A DNA stretch of 64,000 bases. It comes from an uncultured Bifidobacteriaceae bacterium. Its GTDB lineage: Bacteria; Actinomycetota; Actinomycetes; Actinomycetales; Bifidobacteriaceae. The DNA is taken from positions 1 through 64,000 of the forward strand of contig CAMXYK010000007.1 in the NCBI GenBank assembly GCA_947253155.1, written 5' to 3'. The notes below the pieces were generated by a model. The model did not search any database and was not told the origin of the DNA. It saw nothing but the letters and a program-made list of their open reading frames with translations. Made by a program: the position numbers and the translations under genes. Position 1 is the stretch's first letter; the number at the start of each line of letters is the position of its first letter. This document shows positions 25,798 through 35,763 of this stretch, one piece after another.

Positions 25798-26890
25798 GTT
25801 CACTATCTTTGCATAAACGAATGACGATATACTTGGCGCGCCTTGACGCCTCGTAATGGTTTGGAAGAGAAAAAGGCTTCTGCCCGTGCCAATTTGTGCA
25901 AAGTTCGTCAATTGCTTGTACATGACTAGACGAGAAACGCAAGCAAAGCTCTGTTAACGCTCTTGCTATTATTCTGCGCCGAATCGCAGGATGATATTGC
26001 TCTAATTTTTTTGCTTCTAAGCTTACAATTTGCTCATTTTCGTCAATAATAGTTACTTTTGAATAAGCTTCGTCAACTTTTGAATTAATATAGTCAAGAT
26101 CATCTTGCGCAAGTTTTGCACCTTTAGAAAGTAAAGTCACCATATTTGCTTTTAAAAAGTGCGAGAGGTACGGCATAAGCGTGTGGCGAATTCTAGAGCG
26201 CAAAGGGTAATTTTCGCAAAGCTCTTGCGTTTTTGAAATATTATCGCCATTCGTAGGATCATCCCACCATGCGATTCCCAAATCTTCGCAAATTCCGGTT
26301 GTGTCTTCTCGAGTAAGTTCAATAAGAGGCCGCGCAAAACGCACGTTTTGACGTTGCGTTATTGCTTTCATTCCAGCAACTGCTTCTAATCCTGCTGAAT
26401 CTTTTAAGCCCATAAGCACGGTTTCTGCTTGATCGTTCGCCGTGTGAGCTAGTAGAACTACCGCTGCTTTATTAGCATTTGCAACTTTTATAATCGCCTC
26501 GTATCTTGCACTTCGAGCAGCAGACTCCTCACCTTCGCCTGAATCTTTAACATTCACTGATTCAAGGTACACATATTTGCGATTCACTCCAACTTGAACG
26601 CAACGGTTTGCAGCTTCTTTGGCGATTTCTGTTGAATGCGCTTGCATGTGATGATCCACAATTACAACTGCGCAACGAAGGCCTCGAGACGCGCAAACAA
26701 TAGCACTAAGCGCTGTAAGAGCAAGCGAATCTCTGCCTCCAGAGCATGCAACCAAAACTAGCGGCGCATTCTCATTCGCTTCATGATTGCCATGTTCTAA
26801 AAAGCAAGAATCTTGTTCAAATAATTGCAATTCGTCAAAACAGCGTTTTATTGCTCCAATACCTGCGCGCATTCGAGATGAGTAAACCAT
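25772..26890 (-). CDS. tilS: tRNA(Ile)-lysidine synthase
   Basis: TilS adds lysine to C34 of the CAU-anticodon tRNA-Ile so it reads AUA; it is essential in most bacteria. The N-terminal PP-loop SGGRDS at residues 50-55 binds ATP, followed by the HH pair (VDHHMQ) and HTANDQAET, all diagnostic. The 372-aa length fits actinobacterial TilS. The ATG at 26890 is seven bases from a TAAACT -10 box, so the mRNA is probably leaderless. It overlaps hpt by 26 bases. Confidence 0.93.
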   Translation of the reverse strand: MVYSSRMRAGIGAIKRCFDELQLFEQDSCFLEHGNHEANENAPLVLVACSGGRDSLALTALSAIVCASRGLRCAVVIVDHHMQAHSTEIAKEAANRCVQVGVNRKYVYLESVNVKDSGEGEESAARSARYEAIIKVANANKAAVVLLAHTANDQAETVLMGLKDSAGLEAVAGMKAITQRQNVRFARPLIELTREDTTGICEDLGIAWWDDPTNGDNISKTQELCENYPLRSRIRHTLMPYLSHFLKANMVTLLSKGAKLAQDDLDYINSKVDEAYSKVTIIDENEQIVSLEAKKLEQYHPAIRRRIIARALTELCLRFSSSHVQAIDELCTNWHGQKPFSLPNHYEASRRAKYIVIRLCKDSEHANCRYTR

Positions 26891-26897
26891 AAGTTCT

Positions 26898-26903
26898 AGT
26901 TTA
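26898..26903 (-). promoter_or_regulatory. -10 box of a leaderless tilS transcript
   Basis: TAAACT on the minus strand is followed by seven bases and the tilS ATG, with no ribosome binding site. The same arrangement precedes thiD, adnA and the AI-2E gene. Confidence 0.55.
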
Positions 26904-26947
26904 GCGCGAGAATTGTTTAGAGCGAGTATAGTGAATCGCGAGTAAGA

Positions 26948-28576
26948 TTAAAGATTTGGCAATTGCGCAATAAACTTATTAATAGCTACGAAAGCTCCCC
27001 AAAAATCTTTCGGCTTGTTTGCAGCAACAGCAAAAGTAATAACTCCGCCGCCTCTACGAGACACATTTCCAGTCATAGAAGTCACTTCGCTTAAAGTACC
27101 AGTTTTTACTCGCAAGAATCCTGCAGCAGACTCATCTGCCAAACGCTTACGAGCAGTGCCAATTAAACCAGGTAAAGATAATCCTTCAGCTGCAGAAGCT
27201 CCCCCAGAATTAGCCTTTATATTTAGCATTTGGACTTGCGCTAAAGTCATAACTCGAAGCGTGGATTCAGGAGATAATCCTGAGCAATCCGACATATTTA
27301 AATCTCGAGTATCTACGTGAAGCTTACGCAAGCCTTCTTTTATTGCGTCAACTGCACCTTCTGGAGAGTTGCGTTTATGCGTAGCTAAGGCGGTTAATCT
27401 GCCAAATTCTTCTGCCAAAGTATTGTCTGAATGGCGAAGCATATACGTCATTACTTCGTTTAAAGGCGCGGAAGAAACTTGTGCAAGTAAGTGAGAATTA
27501 TTAGAAATTAGCGACTTTTTTTGACTTACTTTAATTACTAAATCTTCGGAAGAATTATATATTTTTATGCCTTGATCACTGAGCAATTTCGCAAAAACGC
27601 GACCAACACTTTCTGCTGGATGCGGATCTGAAAGTGGAAAATCTGTTGGAGCATCCGCATCAACGCCTTGAAGTTTAAGATCTCGTTGACGCGCATTATC
27701 AATAGCCATTGATGAAGTTTGAGCATAAAAACGACGCTCTGTATCCGTTTTATAAATTAAATCAGGCGCGCGCTTCTCGCCAAAAAGCGAATCGTCAACA
27801 GCTAAAGATACTTCGCGAATATTATCAAGTTTTAGCGCGAGCGCAGTTCGCTTAGCCAAAGTCGCCAATCCTGCACGACCGTTTGTGTGATGCCAGTCGT
27901 TTTCGCCAACGCCAAGAAGCATATCTCCATTGCCGCGCAATACTATTTTGCGCACAGAATTATTATGCGAAGGCTCATCATTTCCAACTTTAGGAAGCAA
28001 AAATACTTGCGTATTAAGAGTAGAGCCCATATCCAAGGTTCTGGAAGCAACAGCTGCAGTTAGGGTTTTAAGAGTTGACGCAGGCTCTCTAGGAGCATTC
28101 TCTTCATGAGATGCGATTACTTTCCCATTCGCATCCATAATTACAGCAGAAGTGCTGTCGCTAAAAGCAGGATCTTTTATTAATGAATCAACTAATTGCT
28201 TTGCTTGATTGCGATTAATTGGTTTTCCGTAAGATACTCCTTTTGCTAAAGATTGCGAACGCAATAAAGCGCGAGGAGAAAAAACAGTAGAAGAAATATG
28301 TTGAGTTTTAAAAGTTAATGGACCTGGAAGAATATCGTATGCGTCAAGAGCAGCGTAAGTAAACATAACAGATGCACTTACTACAACTGCAGCAAAAGCA
28401 ATAAGAAAACGCCAACGAGATGGATATTGGCTTCTTAAAACCATAGCAGCGTATTTGCTTGGTTTTTGAGAATCGATTGATTTTAGGGAATCGATTGGTT
28501 CTATTGAATCGATTGATTTTGGTGCACTCGCATTAGGAGTATTTAAGGCATCGTTTGAGCCTTTACTACTTTCCAT
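26948..28576 (-). CDS. dacB: D-alanyl-D-alanine carboxypeptidase/endopeptidase (PBP4, family S13)
   Basis: Penicillin-binding protein that trims or cuts peptidoglycan stem peptides outside the membrane. A Ser/Asp-rich cytoplasmic N-terminus of about 55 residues precedes one membrane helix (FLIAFAAVVVSASVMFTYAAL, about residues 57-77). The catalytic motifs are all visible: STLK (SxxK) near 168, SDN near 380 and KTG near 490. The long insertion between SxxK and SDN is typical of S13. Start at 28576 with AAAGGTG upstream. Repeated SIDSIEPIDSLKSIDSQ near residue 20-35 is an odd low-complexity piece. Confidence 0.92.
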   Translation of the reverse strand: MESSKGSNDALNTPNASAPKSIDSIEPIDSLKSIDSQKPSKYAAMVLRSQYPSRWRFLIAFAAVVVSASVMFTYAALDAYDILPGPLTFKTQHISSTVFSPRALLRSQSLAKGVSYGKPINRNQAKQLVDSLIKDPAFSDSTSAVIMDANGKVIASHEENAPREPASTLKTLTAAVASRTLDMGSTLNTQVFLLPKVGNDEPSHNNSVRKIVLRGNGDMLLGVGENDWHHTNGRAGLATLAKRTALALKLDNIREVSLAVDDSLFGEKRAPDLIYKTDTERRFYAQTSSMAIDNARQRDLKLQGVDADAPTDFPLSDPHPAESVGRVFAKLLSDQGIKIYNSSEDLVIKVSQKKSLISNNSHLLAQVSSAPLNEVMTYMLRHSDNTLAEEFGRLTALATHKRNSPEGAVDAIKEGLRKLHVDTRDLNMSDCSGLSPESTLRVMTLAQVQMLNIKANSGGASAAEGLSLPGLIGTARKRLADESAAGFLRVKTGTLSEVTSMTGNVSRRGGGVITFAVAANKPKDFWGAFVAINKFIAQLPNL

Positions 28577-28650
28577 GCGAGCACACCTTTAAATCGATTG
28601 CAAATACCGCGCTTAACTATACATTGCGCTTGCAACAAAGCGTGCGTAAG

Positions 28651-30303
28651 TTATGCAGTAATAGACGCGAATCTGCGCAAGTTTTCAACAATGCGAATCA
28701 TGCGCTTATCCATTACTTTGCCGCCAATAATCACGCCAACAACAAGCACAACCAAGCCGTTTACTACAAACAGAATGCTTGCAATCCACAAAAGATTCGT
28801 GTTAATAGCCAAAAACGCCATAGCTGCAGCAATAGACGGAATCATGCATACTGCAGAAAGAAGCGAAAAACCTATTGGAGCAAAGGATCTAGCGCCTGCA
28901 GAACCTTGCGGCCTCGAAAATGGCTTTTCGATTGACGCCACAGGGTACATTGCAATGCACGAAGAAACTGAGCCAATACCTATGGAAGCAAAAGCTACTC
29001 CGATTGGTGAAAGAATCTGGAATATAACCGCATTTACACTTTGTTGAATATTTGCTACAAGGAAAAGGAAAACGTAAAATCCTACTCCAAGAAGAGCAAA
29101 ATACACAACGCAAATCACGGACCAAACTATTGTATGCGCTAATCGATCGTGCAAACCTTTTACGCCAATAATCGCGTGCATAGTAAAAGCTGTGCCATCG
29201 TATGCAATATTGTTTCCAACAACCATGCCTATGAGCAAAGCAGCATACATCATCCAGCTAGAAACGCCTAATCCATCTGCCATGCCCTTAAAGCCTCTGC
29301 TACCAAAGCCACTTGCAGTTGAAGCAAACAGCATAAAAAGTGGCATAAGAAGCAAAAACAGTTGACGCATATCTCCTCTCATAACGCTAACAATTCGAGC
29401 AATAATCGCACCGACTGTGTTGTCTGGAACTGCTGCAAACAAGCCGATTCCCTTAGTTTTAACAACCGTTTTTTGCTCGCCGCGAAGCAACTTCGGCTCT
29501 AATTTTGCACAGAACACAGAGATTGCAAAGCAAGCAGCAATCGTTACAACGCAAATAAAGAAGCGAATAGCAAGAGCAATCCAATTGCCATTAATAGCGT
29601 CAAGCGGCAAAGCGATAGCCGCACTTAATGGCGTAAAAGCGGACACAGAGCAAAAACCAAAGCCGAACACAATTCCGCTTGGATTTTTGTTACCAATATT
29701 CACAGTGGCAACAAAAATCATGTACGCTATAAAAATGGCAAAGTAAAAAATGTTTCTTGAATGCTTGTTTATTAAGATAGTATCCAAAAGCTCAATAAGC
29801 ATTTTGCTTAAAGACACGATTGTTGCAACGTAAAGCGGAGCTGCAATTACGCTGACTAAAACTGGCACAATTCCAAAGCTTCTGTACGCTAAAGACCACA
29901 AAGCAAGCGCGATTGTGCAGCTTATTGAAAATGCTCCAAAAAGAGAGCCAAGAAGCATGCCAGCTTGCTGCTTTACGTAAGGAATGCCATAAAGCGCAAA
30001 ACTGCGCGATTTTAGTGTTGTGTCGCTGCCTAACATAAACAGGTTTATAAACAACGTAAAAATTGACACAATCGACATAACCATTATTGGAGCAAGTTGG
30101 AATTCCTGCCAATTTTTAGCGTCTGCAAGCATTCCTGGATTAATGTACTTGCCAGTTTCCCAGCCAGCAAAACCAAGAGCGCATATAAGCGCAAGTCCAA
30201 AAACAATTACTATACCAAAGCCAATTTTTTGCCACATTGACTTTCGCATAACGGAAAAAGTAAGCGCCCAGCGAAGGCGAACCATTGTAAAAATCATAGA
30301 CAT
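28651..30303 (-). CDS. ABC-2 type permease (large)
   Basis: Membrane protein of 550 aa with about 12 hydrophobic helices and little soluble sequence, resembling the long ABC-2 permeases that pair with a separate ATPase. The ATPase gene ends 14 bases upstream of its start, and the start carries GGAGAACC, so they form one operon and one transporter. The Lys/Glu-rich cytoplasmic segment near residues 255-290 splits the protein into two halves, as if from a duplication. Substrate unknown; bacteriocin, antibiotic or lipid export are usual for this type. Confidence 0.82.
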   Translation of the reverse strand: MSMIFTMVRLRWALTFSVMRKSMWQKIGFGIVIVFGLALICALGFAGWETGKYINPGMLADAKNWQEFQLAPIMVMSIVSIFTLFINLFMLGSDTTLKSRSFALYGIPYVKQQAGMLLGSLFGAFSISCTIALALWSLAYRSFGIVPVLVSVIAAPLYVATIVSLSKMLIELLDTILINKHSRNIFYFAIFIAYMIFVATVNIGNKNPSGIVFGFGFCSVSAFTPLSAAIALPLDAINGNWIALAIRFFICVVTIAACFAISVFCAKLEPKLLRGEQKTVVKTKGIGLFAAVPDNTVGAIIARIVSVMRGDMRQLFLLLMPLFMLFASTASGFGSRGFKGMADGLGVSSWMMYAALLIGMVVGNNIAYDGTAFTMHAIIGVKGLHDRLAHTIVWSVICVVYFALLGVGFYVFLFLVANIQQSVNAVIFQILSPIGVAFASIGIGSVSSCIAMYPVASIEKPFSRPQGSAGARSFAPIGFSLLSAVCMIPSIAAAMAFLAINTNLLWIASILFVVNGLVVLVVGVIIGGKVMDKRMIRIVENLRRFASITA

Positions 30304-30317
30304 TACGGTTCTCCTTT

Positions 30318-31169
30318 TTAAGCGTTGAGATTGGTGGAAGGTGCAGGAGCGTTATCAGACTTGCCGCCGTTAAGCCAGTCAATGCGCGCAGCCGCGTGAC
30401 GCCCGCCAACAAGCTCCATAAAGCGATCTTCAAGATCTTTGCCCTGAGCCACCTCTTCAAGAGTGCCAGAAGCTGCAACATGACCTTCGTTAATAATCGC
30501 CACGTGCGAGCACATTTTTTCAACCAATTCCATAACGTGCGAAGAAATAATCACCGTGCCGCCGGTAGAAACATATTCTGCGAGAATATCCTTCAAATTT
30601 GCGCTAGAAACAGGATCAACCGCCTCAAAAGGCTCGTCCAACACAAGCACGCGAGGACTGTGAATCATAGCTGTTGCAAGGCAAATCTTCTTCGTCATAC
30701 CGGTAGAATAGTCAGAAACCATAGTGTTTGCAGCTTCTGTTAAGTCGAAAGCAGAAAGCAAGTCGTTCGCATGCTTTACGGATTCCGCGCGGCTCATCTC
30801 GCGAAGCATGCCAGCGTAAGTTAAAAGCTGAAGGCCAGTAATCGTCTTAAAAATCTCGTCGGCTTGAGGCATTAAACCGATTGCGCGCTTAGCGCTATTT
30901 ACGTCACTCCAAACATCGTTGCCAAAAATCGAAGCCGAACCAGCATCTGGCATAAGCAAGCCCGTAAGCATCTTAATCGTAGTGGTTTTGCCGGCACCGT
31001 TCGGGCCAACCAAGCCGTAGAAAGAGCCTGCTGGAATGCTCAAAGAAAGATTATCTACAGCAACTTTCTTGCCAAAAGTCTTAACGAATCCGCGAATAGA
31101 AACAGCTGGAACTTCTTCGCTGTCAGCTGCGTAAGTGTTTGCGCCAAAAACTGGAACAGAATCTACCAT
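30318..31169 (-). CDS. ABC transporter ATP-binding protein
   Basis: ATPase (284 aa) for the ABC-2 permease that follows. Motifs: Walker A GPNGAGKTT, Q loop LMPQAD, a signature-like DYSTGMTKK (a divergent STGM instead of LSGGQ), and Walker B VLVLDEPFEAVD. The variant signature and FEAVD are a known feature of some CcmA/EcsA-like ATPases in Firmicutes and Actinobacteria. The ATG at 31169 is preferred to the frame opening at 31211 because GTGAGG lies eight bases before it. Transcribed before its permease. Confidence 0.87.
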   Translation of the reverse strand: MVDSVPVFGANTYAADSEEVPAVSIRGFVKTFGKKVAVDNLSLSIPAGSFYGLVGPNGAGKTTTIKMLTGLLMPDAGSASIFGNDVWSDVNSAKRAIGLMPQADEIFKTITGLQLLTYAGMLREMSRAESVKHANDLLSAFDLTEAANTMVSDYSTGMTKKICLATAMIHSPRVLVLDEPFEAVDPVSSANLKDILAEYVSTGGTVIISSHVMELVEKMCSHVAIINEGHVAASGTLEEVAQGKDLEDRFMELVGGRHAAARIDWLNGGKSDNAPAPSTNLNA

Positions 31170-31319
31170 AGAAACCTCACAACATACAGATAAACGCACG
31201 CATCGCGCCACTTTAATTGCGCAACCGCACGTTTACACCAAGGCTTCTATTATCTCACACTCGCGATTTTTCAGCAATCCCCCAAACTCGCGCCACACTA
31301 GAGAATTTCATTCTTTCGC

Positions 31320-32546
31320 TCAGTGACCGGTGTGCTGAATCGGCTTCCACTCACTCTTGGAGAAAATAGCTTGGAACGCAATAGGCACGTACGAAAGCAT
31401 AAAAATCGGGAAGCTAAGAGCGTACGCAAATAGCTCCTTATTCGTGGCCCCAAGCTTATCGTGCTCAACTAAAATCGTAAGCGACACGAACACCATCATT
31501 CCAAAAACGCTTGTAACAGTAGTGGTTATGAGGTTTAGCGAGGACTCGATTTGGCTCGTCCACGTTACGAACCCGAAGGCAGCGAACACGAATCCTAAAA
31601 TTAATCGCACAATCGCCAACACCATGAACGGGCAAAGCATAAGCGTAAAGTCCACGGACGAAAAATCGCGTTCTCGAATACCGTGGCGTATAAGAGCGGC
31701 TCCGTAGTAGCGGAATACTTGCAAAAAGCCTTTACTCCAGCGAAGACGTTGCCTCCAACTTTGCCTAAACGACACTGGCTGCTCGTCGTAAAGCACAGCC
31801 GAGCCGCAGTAGCCAACTTTGTCGCCATGCAAAATCGAATCCATTGTAAACTCAAGATCTTCGGTAAGAAGATGGAATTTCCAGCCGCGATTTCTGTGCA
31901 TAATTTCGCGCGAGAACATAAATCCGGTTCCGCCTGCATGGCAGCTTGAGCCGAAAAGCATGCGCGAATTGTTAGTAAAGCGCGACTCTCGAATAAACCA
32001 AAGCGCAGATCCGGAAGAAACCCAGTTGTCGGAAAGATTTACGGAATTTCGATAGCTGGTTAAGATTTGGTAGCCTGCATGGAAGCCTTTGTTCATCTCC
32101 TCAAAATAGTGAGGATCGAGCTTGTTGTCCGCGTCAAAAACGAAGTAAGCGTCGTAAATCTTATCCGCGCCGATTTTCATAATGTGGTCAAGCAAATAAC
32201 TGAGCGCAAAACCTTTGCCAATATGCTCTTTATCGAAGCGTTCGATTACGTTGCATCCAGCGTCTCGCCCAACTTTGGCGGTTGAATCCGTGCAGTTGTC
32301 GGCCACAAGCCAAATGTCAATAAGATTTTCATCGTATGTTTGTGTGCGAATGCAATGAATAAGATTTCCAATAACTGCTTCCTCATTGCGCGCGGAAATC
32401 AGCACTGCGTAATGCTTATCCATTGGCGCATCCGGGAAAACAATAGGCTTAGCAAATAGCGACGCAACAGCACATATGCCCTGATACACAACGCTACTTA
32501 TGCCAATAATTATTACTAGTACGTCAAATATTGATAGAAGAATCAT
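31320..32546 (-). CDS. Membrane glycosyltransferase, family GT2
   Basis: Processive-type GT2 enzyme probably making or extending a surface polysaccharide. One N-terminal helix, then the GT-A domain with SARNEEAVI, VADNCTDST, DADN near residue 140 (metal-binding DxD), and QRLRW near 265 (the QxxRW motif of processive synthases), then three or four C-terminal helices. Nucleotide sugar and product are unknown. The ATG at 32546 overlaps the stop of the AI-2E gene by ATGA, so the two are coupled; a TTG three codons upstream is an alternative. It carries a GGAAG ribosome binding site. Confidence 0.88.
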   Translation of the reverse strand: MILLSIFDVLVIIIGISSVVYQGICAVASLFAKPIVFPDAPMDKHYAVLISARNEEAVIGNLIHCIRTQTYDENLIDIWLVADNCTDSTAKVGRDAGCNVIERFDKEHIGKGFALSYLLDHIMKIGADKIYDAYFVFDADNKLDPHYFEEMNKGFHAGYQILTSYRNSVNLSDNWVSSGSALWFIRESRFTNNSRMLFGSSCHAGGTGFMFSREIMHRNRGWKFHLLTEDLEFTMDSILHGDKVGYCGSAVLYDEQPVSFRQSWRQRLRWSKGFLQVFRYYGAALIRHGIRERDFSSVDFTLMLCPFMVLAIVRLILGFVFAAFGFVTWTSQIESSLNLITTTVTSVFGMMVFVSLTILVEHDKLGATNKELFAYALSFPIFMLSYVPIAFQAIFSKSEWKPIQHTGH

Positions 32547-34045
32547 TGCTTCCAACCGCTCCGTGGGTTATTTTTTACGCTTTTTTCTTTATTTTTCGAA
32601 GAAATATCTTTATTTACTTTATCTAATATTTCGCGCGAAATTGGCATTGTTTCTAACGCGTCAAGCTGATCCGAATTATAAGAAGGCGCGTTATCGTTAT
32701 TTGCGTCTTCTGAATCAGATACATACGCTTGCTTGTACAAATATAAAATATCCTCATTCATAGAGACGCGCGAACTTGTGCCTTTCATAACGCGCTGCAC
32801 GCTGTCGCTAACAGGTTTCATAAAGTTACGTCCTATTGCGTCAACAGACTTCACAATAATCGAAGTATGCTCAGGCTTTGGATCTCCCATAAGCGGTGAG
32901 GAAACCAAGTGATATTGTTTAGTGCAAACTTTAAAAATCGCTTGCAAGCTTGCAGTAACCGGCAAAGCCAAAAACGCTCCTAAAGCACCAAACACAGCAC
33001 CCATTATCAAAACTGAAAGAAATGCTACAGCAGGATTCAAATCCATAGTTTTTTCGGAAATTTTAGGAGAAATAACCATATTTTCAATCTGCTGGTAGAT
33101 TGTGATGAAAATTAATGTTGCAACCGCTGCGCCAAAACCGTTTGAACCCCATGCGAATAAAATTGGCAACGCTCCACCAAGATAAGTTCCAACAGTTGGC
33201 ACAAATTGCGAAACGATTCCGCAGAACAAAGAAAGTGGCAGCCAGTACGGAATATTCATAATTATGAGGAATATTGCGGTTCCAACGGCGTTAATAGCAG
33301 CCAAAATAATGCGCGAAAACAGGAAGCTAGAAATCTGCTCTTGCACAACCGACCAAATAAATAGGAAGCGACGCTGAGATTGAGGATTCATCCAGCGGCA
33401 CATGCTTCGGCGCATTGCAGGGCCGGCTGCGGAAATATAGTACGTAACCATAAGAATTGTGAGCATATCAAGCAAAACAGCAAGCAAACCCCAAGTAGTA
33501 TTCAAAGCTTGACCAGCAAAATCCACAACCCAAGACGTTTGCACATGCTTTAGAATTTCCATTCCAAGCTGCTCAATATTTGGCATTCTAAAGCCTGTGG
33601 AGCGAAGCACGAAACTGGCAAATTGATGGTATAAATCAGGCAAACCCATAACCATGGAAACAGCCTGCTGCGCAAACAGATTGCCAAAAAGCGCAAGCAA
33701 TAATCCAATAACAACAAGTAAAGCTGTTAGTGTAAAGCCGGAAGCAACGCCTCTCCTCCAGCCGTGCTTAATTAATCTCACAACAAGAGGTTCCATTGCG
33801 AGCGCAATAAAAATAGAAATCACAACATCGAAAACAATGAAGGAAATACTGCTCCACGCAAACCATAAGAAAATAGACACAAAAGCAACAATTGCCACAT
33901 AAATAAGCGCGCGTCCAAGCCAATCAGGCGGTCGTCTGTCGTCGCCTTTTGCAGGGAAAAGCGAGGCTAAGTCTAGCTTATTTCCATTCTCCGCATTGTG
34001 TTCATGCATTGAAGATTCATGCATTTCTTGCTCTTGATACGTCAT
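32543..34045 (-). CDS. AI-2E family transporter (membrane permease)
   Basis: Protein of 500 aa with about eight membrane helices in the AI-2E/PerM family pattern, including the conserved QQIENMVISPKI and the GAFLALPVTASLQ block near the last helix. Members have been linked to autoinducer, sodium or small-solute export, so the substrate is open. The N-terminal and C-terminal tails are hydrophilic. The start MTYQEQEMHE at 34045 is favoured over the frame opening at 34222, whose first residues are encoded by a 24-bp repeat; a TACAAT box seven bases upstream suggests a leaderless mRNA. Its stop overlaps the glycosyltransferase start. Confidence 0.85.
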   Translation of the reverse strand: MTYQEQEMHESSMHEHNAENGNKLDLASLFPAKGDDRRPPDWLGRALIYVAIVAFVSIFLWFAWSSISFIVFDVVISIFIALAMEPLVVRLIKHGWRRGVASGFTLTALLVVIGLLLALFGNLFAQQAVSMVMGLPDLYHQFASFVLRSTGFRMPNIEQLGMEILKHVQTSWVVDFAGQALNTTWGLLAVLLDMLTILMVTYYISAAGPAMRRSMCRWMNPQSQRRFLFIWSVVQEQISSFLFSRIILAAINAVGTAIFLIIMNIPYWLPLSLFCGIVSQFVPTVGTYLGGALPILFAWGSNGFGAAVATLIFITIYQQIENMVISPKISEKTMDLNPAVAFLSVLIMGAVFGALGAFLALPVTASLQAIFKVCTKQYHLVSSPLMGDPKPEHTSIIVKSVDAIGRNFMKPVSDSVQRVMKGTSSRVSMNEDILYLYKQAYVSDSEDANNDNAPSYNSDQLDALETMPISREILDKVNKDISSKNKEKSVKNNPRSGWKQ

Positions 34046-34052
34046 GATTTCT

Positions 34053-34058
34053 ATTGTA
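34053..34058 (-). promoter_or_regulatory. -10 box of a leaderless AI-2E gene transcript
   Basis: TACAAT on the minus strand, seven bases, then ATG at 34045; no ribosome binding site. This supports the chosen start. Confidence 0.5.
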
Positions 34059-34112
34059 CTTACGCGAACTGATGAACCGCATTTACGGCATGTAGCGAAA
34101 CGTAACATAACA

Positions 34113-34159
34113 GCATTTACGTAACGTAACGGCACGGCATTTACGTAACGTAACGGCAC
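34113..34159. repeat. Two 23-bp direct repeats between the AI-2E gene and glnA
   Basis: 34113-34135 and 34137-34159 are identical, each with ACGTAACGT. More GTAAC words follow, including GTAAC-N6-GTAAC at 34181-34196, which loosely recalls GlnR half-sites. The block lies in the divergent promoter region of glnA and the AI-2E gene. Confidence 0.6.
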
Positions 34160-34278
34160 GTAACATAAAAACAGAAACATGTAACACAAACGTAACGAGA
34201 TAGTCGAGTCGCTGAAATCCAAAATTGACTACAAAGTTCTAAACTCGTTAGTGAGATTTTAAGAAAGGAATGGTGGCC

Positions 34279-35715
34279 ATGACCACTTTGCAAACGAAAG
34301 AAGATGCCGCAGCCCTTATTGAAAAGGAAGGCATTGAGTACGTTTCTGTACGATTTACTGATTTAATTGGCGTTCAACAACACTTTACTGTACCAGCTGA
34401 CGAATTCTTACACAGCGCATTCACCGACGGCATGGCCTTCGACGGCTCCTCAATGCAAGGCTTCCAGGCTATTAACGAATCCGATATGAAGCTTATTCCG
34501 GATGTTGATACAGCCTACATTGACCCATTCCGTAAGCATAAGACGCTGAATGTTGCTTTCTCTATTGTTGATCCTGTAACCGATGAACCTTATTCTCGCG
34601 ACCCTCGTCAGGTGGCTATTAAGGCTGAGGCTTATTTGAAGTCCACAGGTATTGCAGATACCGCAAGCTTTGCTCCAGAAGCCGAGTTCTTTATTTTCGA
34701 CAAAGTTCGTTTTGCAAACGACATGCAGCGTTCCTTCTACGAGGTTGATTCTAACGAGGCTCCTTGGAATTCCGGCATTGATACAGAAGATGACGGCAGC
34801 AATAATATTGGTTTTAAGAATCGCGTAAAGCACGGCTACTTCCCTGTGCCTCCTGTTGATCATAATCAGGATTTGCGCGACGACATGGTTTACAACTTGC
34901 AAAAAGTTGGTTTGATTCTTGAGCGCTCTCACCATGAGGTTGGCGGCGCAGGTCAGCAGGAAATCAACTATCGTTACAATACGCTTGTTCATGCTGGCGA
35001 CGATTTGATGAAGTACAAGTATGTGGTTCATGAGACTGCTGCTTTGGCCGGTAAGGCTGCAACCTTTATGCCTAAGCCAATTGCTGGCGATAACGGCACT
35101 GGCATGCACTGCCATCAGTCGCTTTGGAAAGACGGCAAGCCACTGTTCTATGCAGAAACCGGTTACGCTCAGCTTTCCGACATTGCGCGTTGGTATATTG
35201 GCGGCTTGATTAAGCACGCTTCTTCTGTGCTTGCTTTTACTAATCCTTCGCTTAACTCTTACCATCGCTTGGTGCCAGGCTACGAAGCTCCTGTGAACTT
35301 GGTTTACTCTGCACGCAACCGTTCTGCAGCTATTCGTATTCCTCTTGCTGGTACGGAACCTGCTGCTAAGCGTATTGAGTTCCGCGCTCCGGATCCTTCT
35401 TGCAACCCATTCTTGGCATTCTCCGCTCAGCTTATGGCTGGCTTGGATGGCGTTATGAATCACATTGAGCCTCCTGCTCCTGTTGACAAGGATTTGTACG
35501 AGCTTCCTCCAGAGGAGCATGAGGGAATTAAGCAGGTTCCGTCTTCGCTTGGTGAAGCTTTGCAGGCTTTGGAAGAGGATCACGACTTCCTTATGCAAGG
35601 CGATGTGTTTACAAGCGATTTGATTGAAACTTGGCTGAATTTGAAGCATGAGGAAATGGATATGGCTCGCTTGGCTCCAACGCCACTCGAGTATGAGCTT
35701 TACTTCCACATCTGA
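34279..35715 (+). CDS. glnA: Glutamine synthetase type I (GSI-beta)
   Basis: Makes glutamine from glutamate, ammonia and ATP; a cytosolic dodecamer. Diagnostic motifs: an [15 protein letters not shown]-binding loop, an NRSAAIRIP glutamate site, and LYELPPEE near residue 406, the adenylylation loop with its Tyr, which marks GSI-beta and predicts control by GlnE. The ATG at 34279 (478 aa) is preferred to one at 34270 because AGAAAGGA ends directly against the latter and is well spaced from the former. The upstream divergent region holds GTAAC-rich repeats, a possible nitrogen-control site. Ends at a strong terminator. Confidence 0.95.
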   Translation: MTTLQTKEDAAALIEKEGIEYVSVRFTDLIGVQQHFTVPADEFLHSAFTDGMAFDGSSMQGFQAINESDMKLIPDVDTAYIDPFRKHKTLNVAFSIVDPVTDEPYSRDPRQVAIKAEAYLKSTGIADTASFAPEAEFFIFDKVRFANDMQRSFYEVDSNEAPWNSGIDTEDDGSNNIGFKNRVKHGYFPVPPVDHNQDLRDDMVYNLQKVGLILERSHHEVGGAGQQEINYRYNTLVHAGDDLMKYKYVVHETAALAGKAATFMPKPIAGDNGTGMHCHQSLWKDGKPLFYAETGYAQLSDIARWYIGGLIKHASSVLAFTNPSLNSYHRLVPGYEAPVNLVYSARNRSAAIRIPLAGTEPAAKRIEFRAPDPSCNPFLAFSAQLMAGLDGVMNHIEPPAPVDKDLYELPPEEHEGIKQVPSSLGEALQALEEDHDFLMQGDVFTSDLIETWLNLKHEEMDMARLAPTPLEYELYFHI

Positions 35716-35763
35716 TTTGTAAGTTAAGCTAATCTAAGCTAAATAAGTTAAGCTAAGCTAACG

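Noticed and set aside
34181..34196. GlnR operator upstream of glnA
   Set aside because: Only the GTAAC-N6-GTAAC spacing fits; the rest of the GlnR consensus is not seen, so I list it as a repeat only.
34450..35709. 419-codon open frame opposite glnA
   Set aside because: Antisense shadow of glutamine synthetase; residue composition is that of a reversed coding strand.
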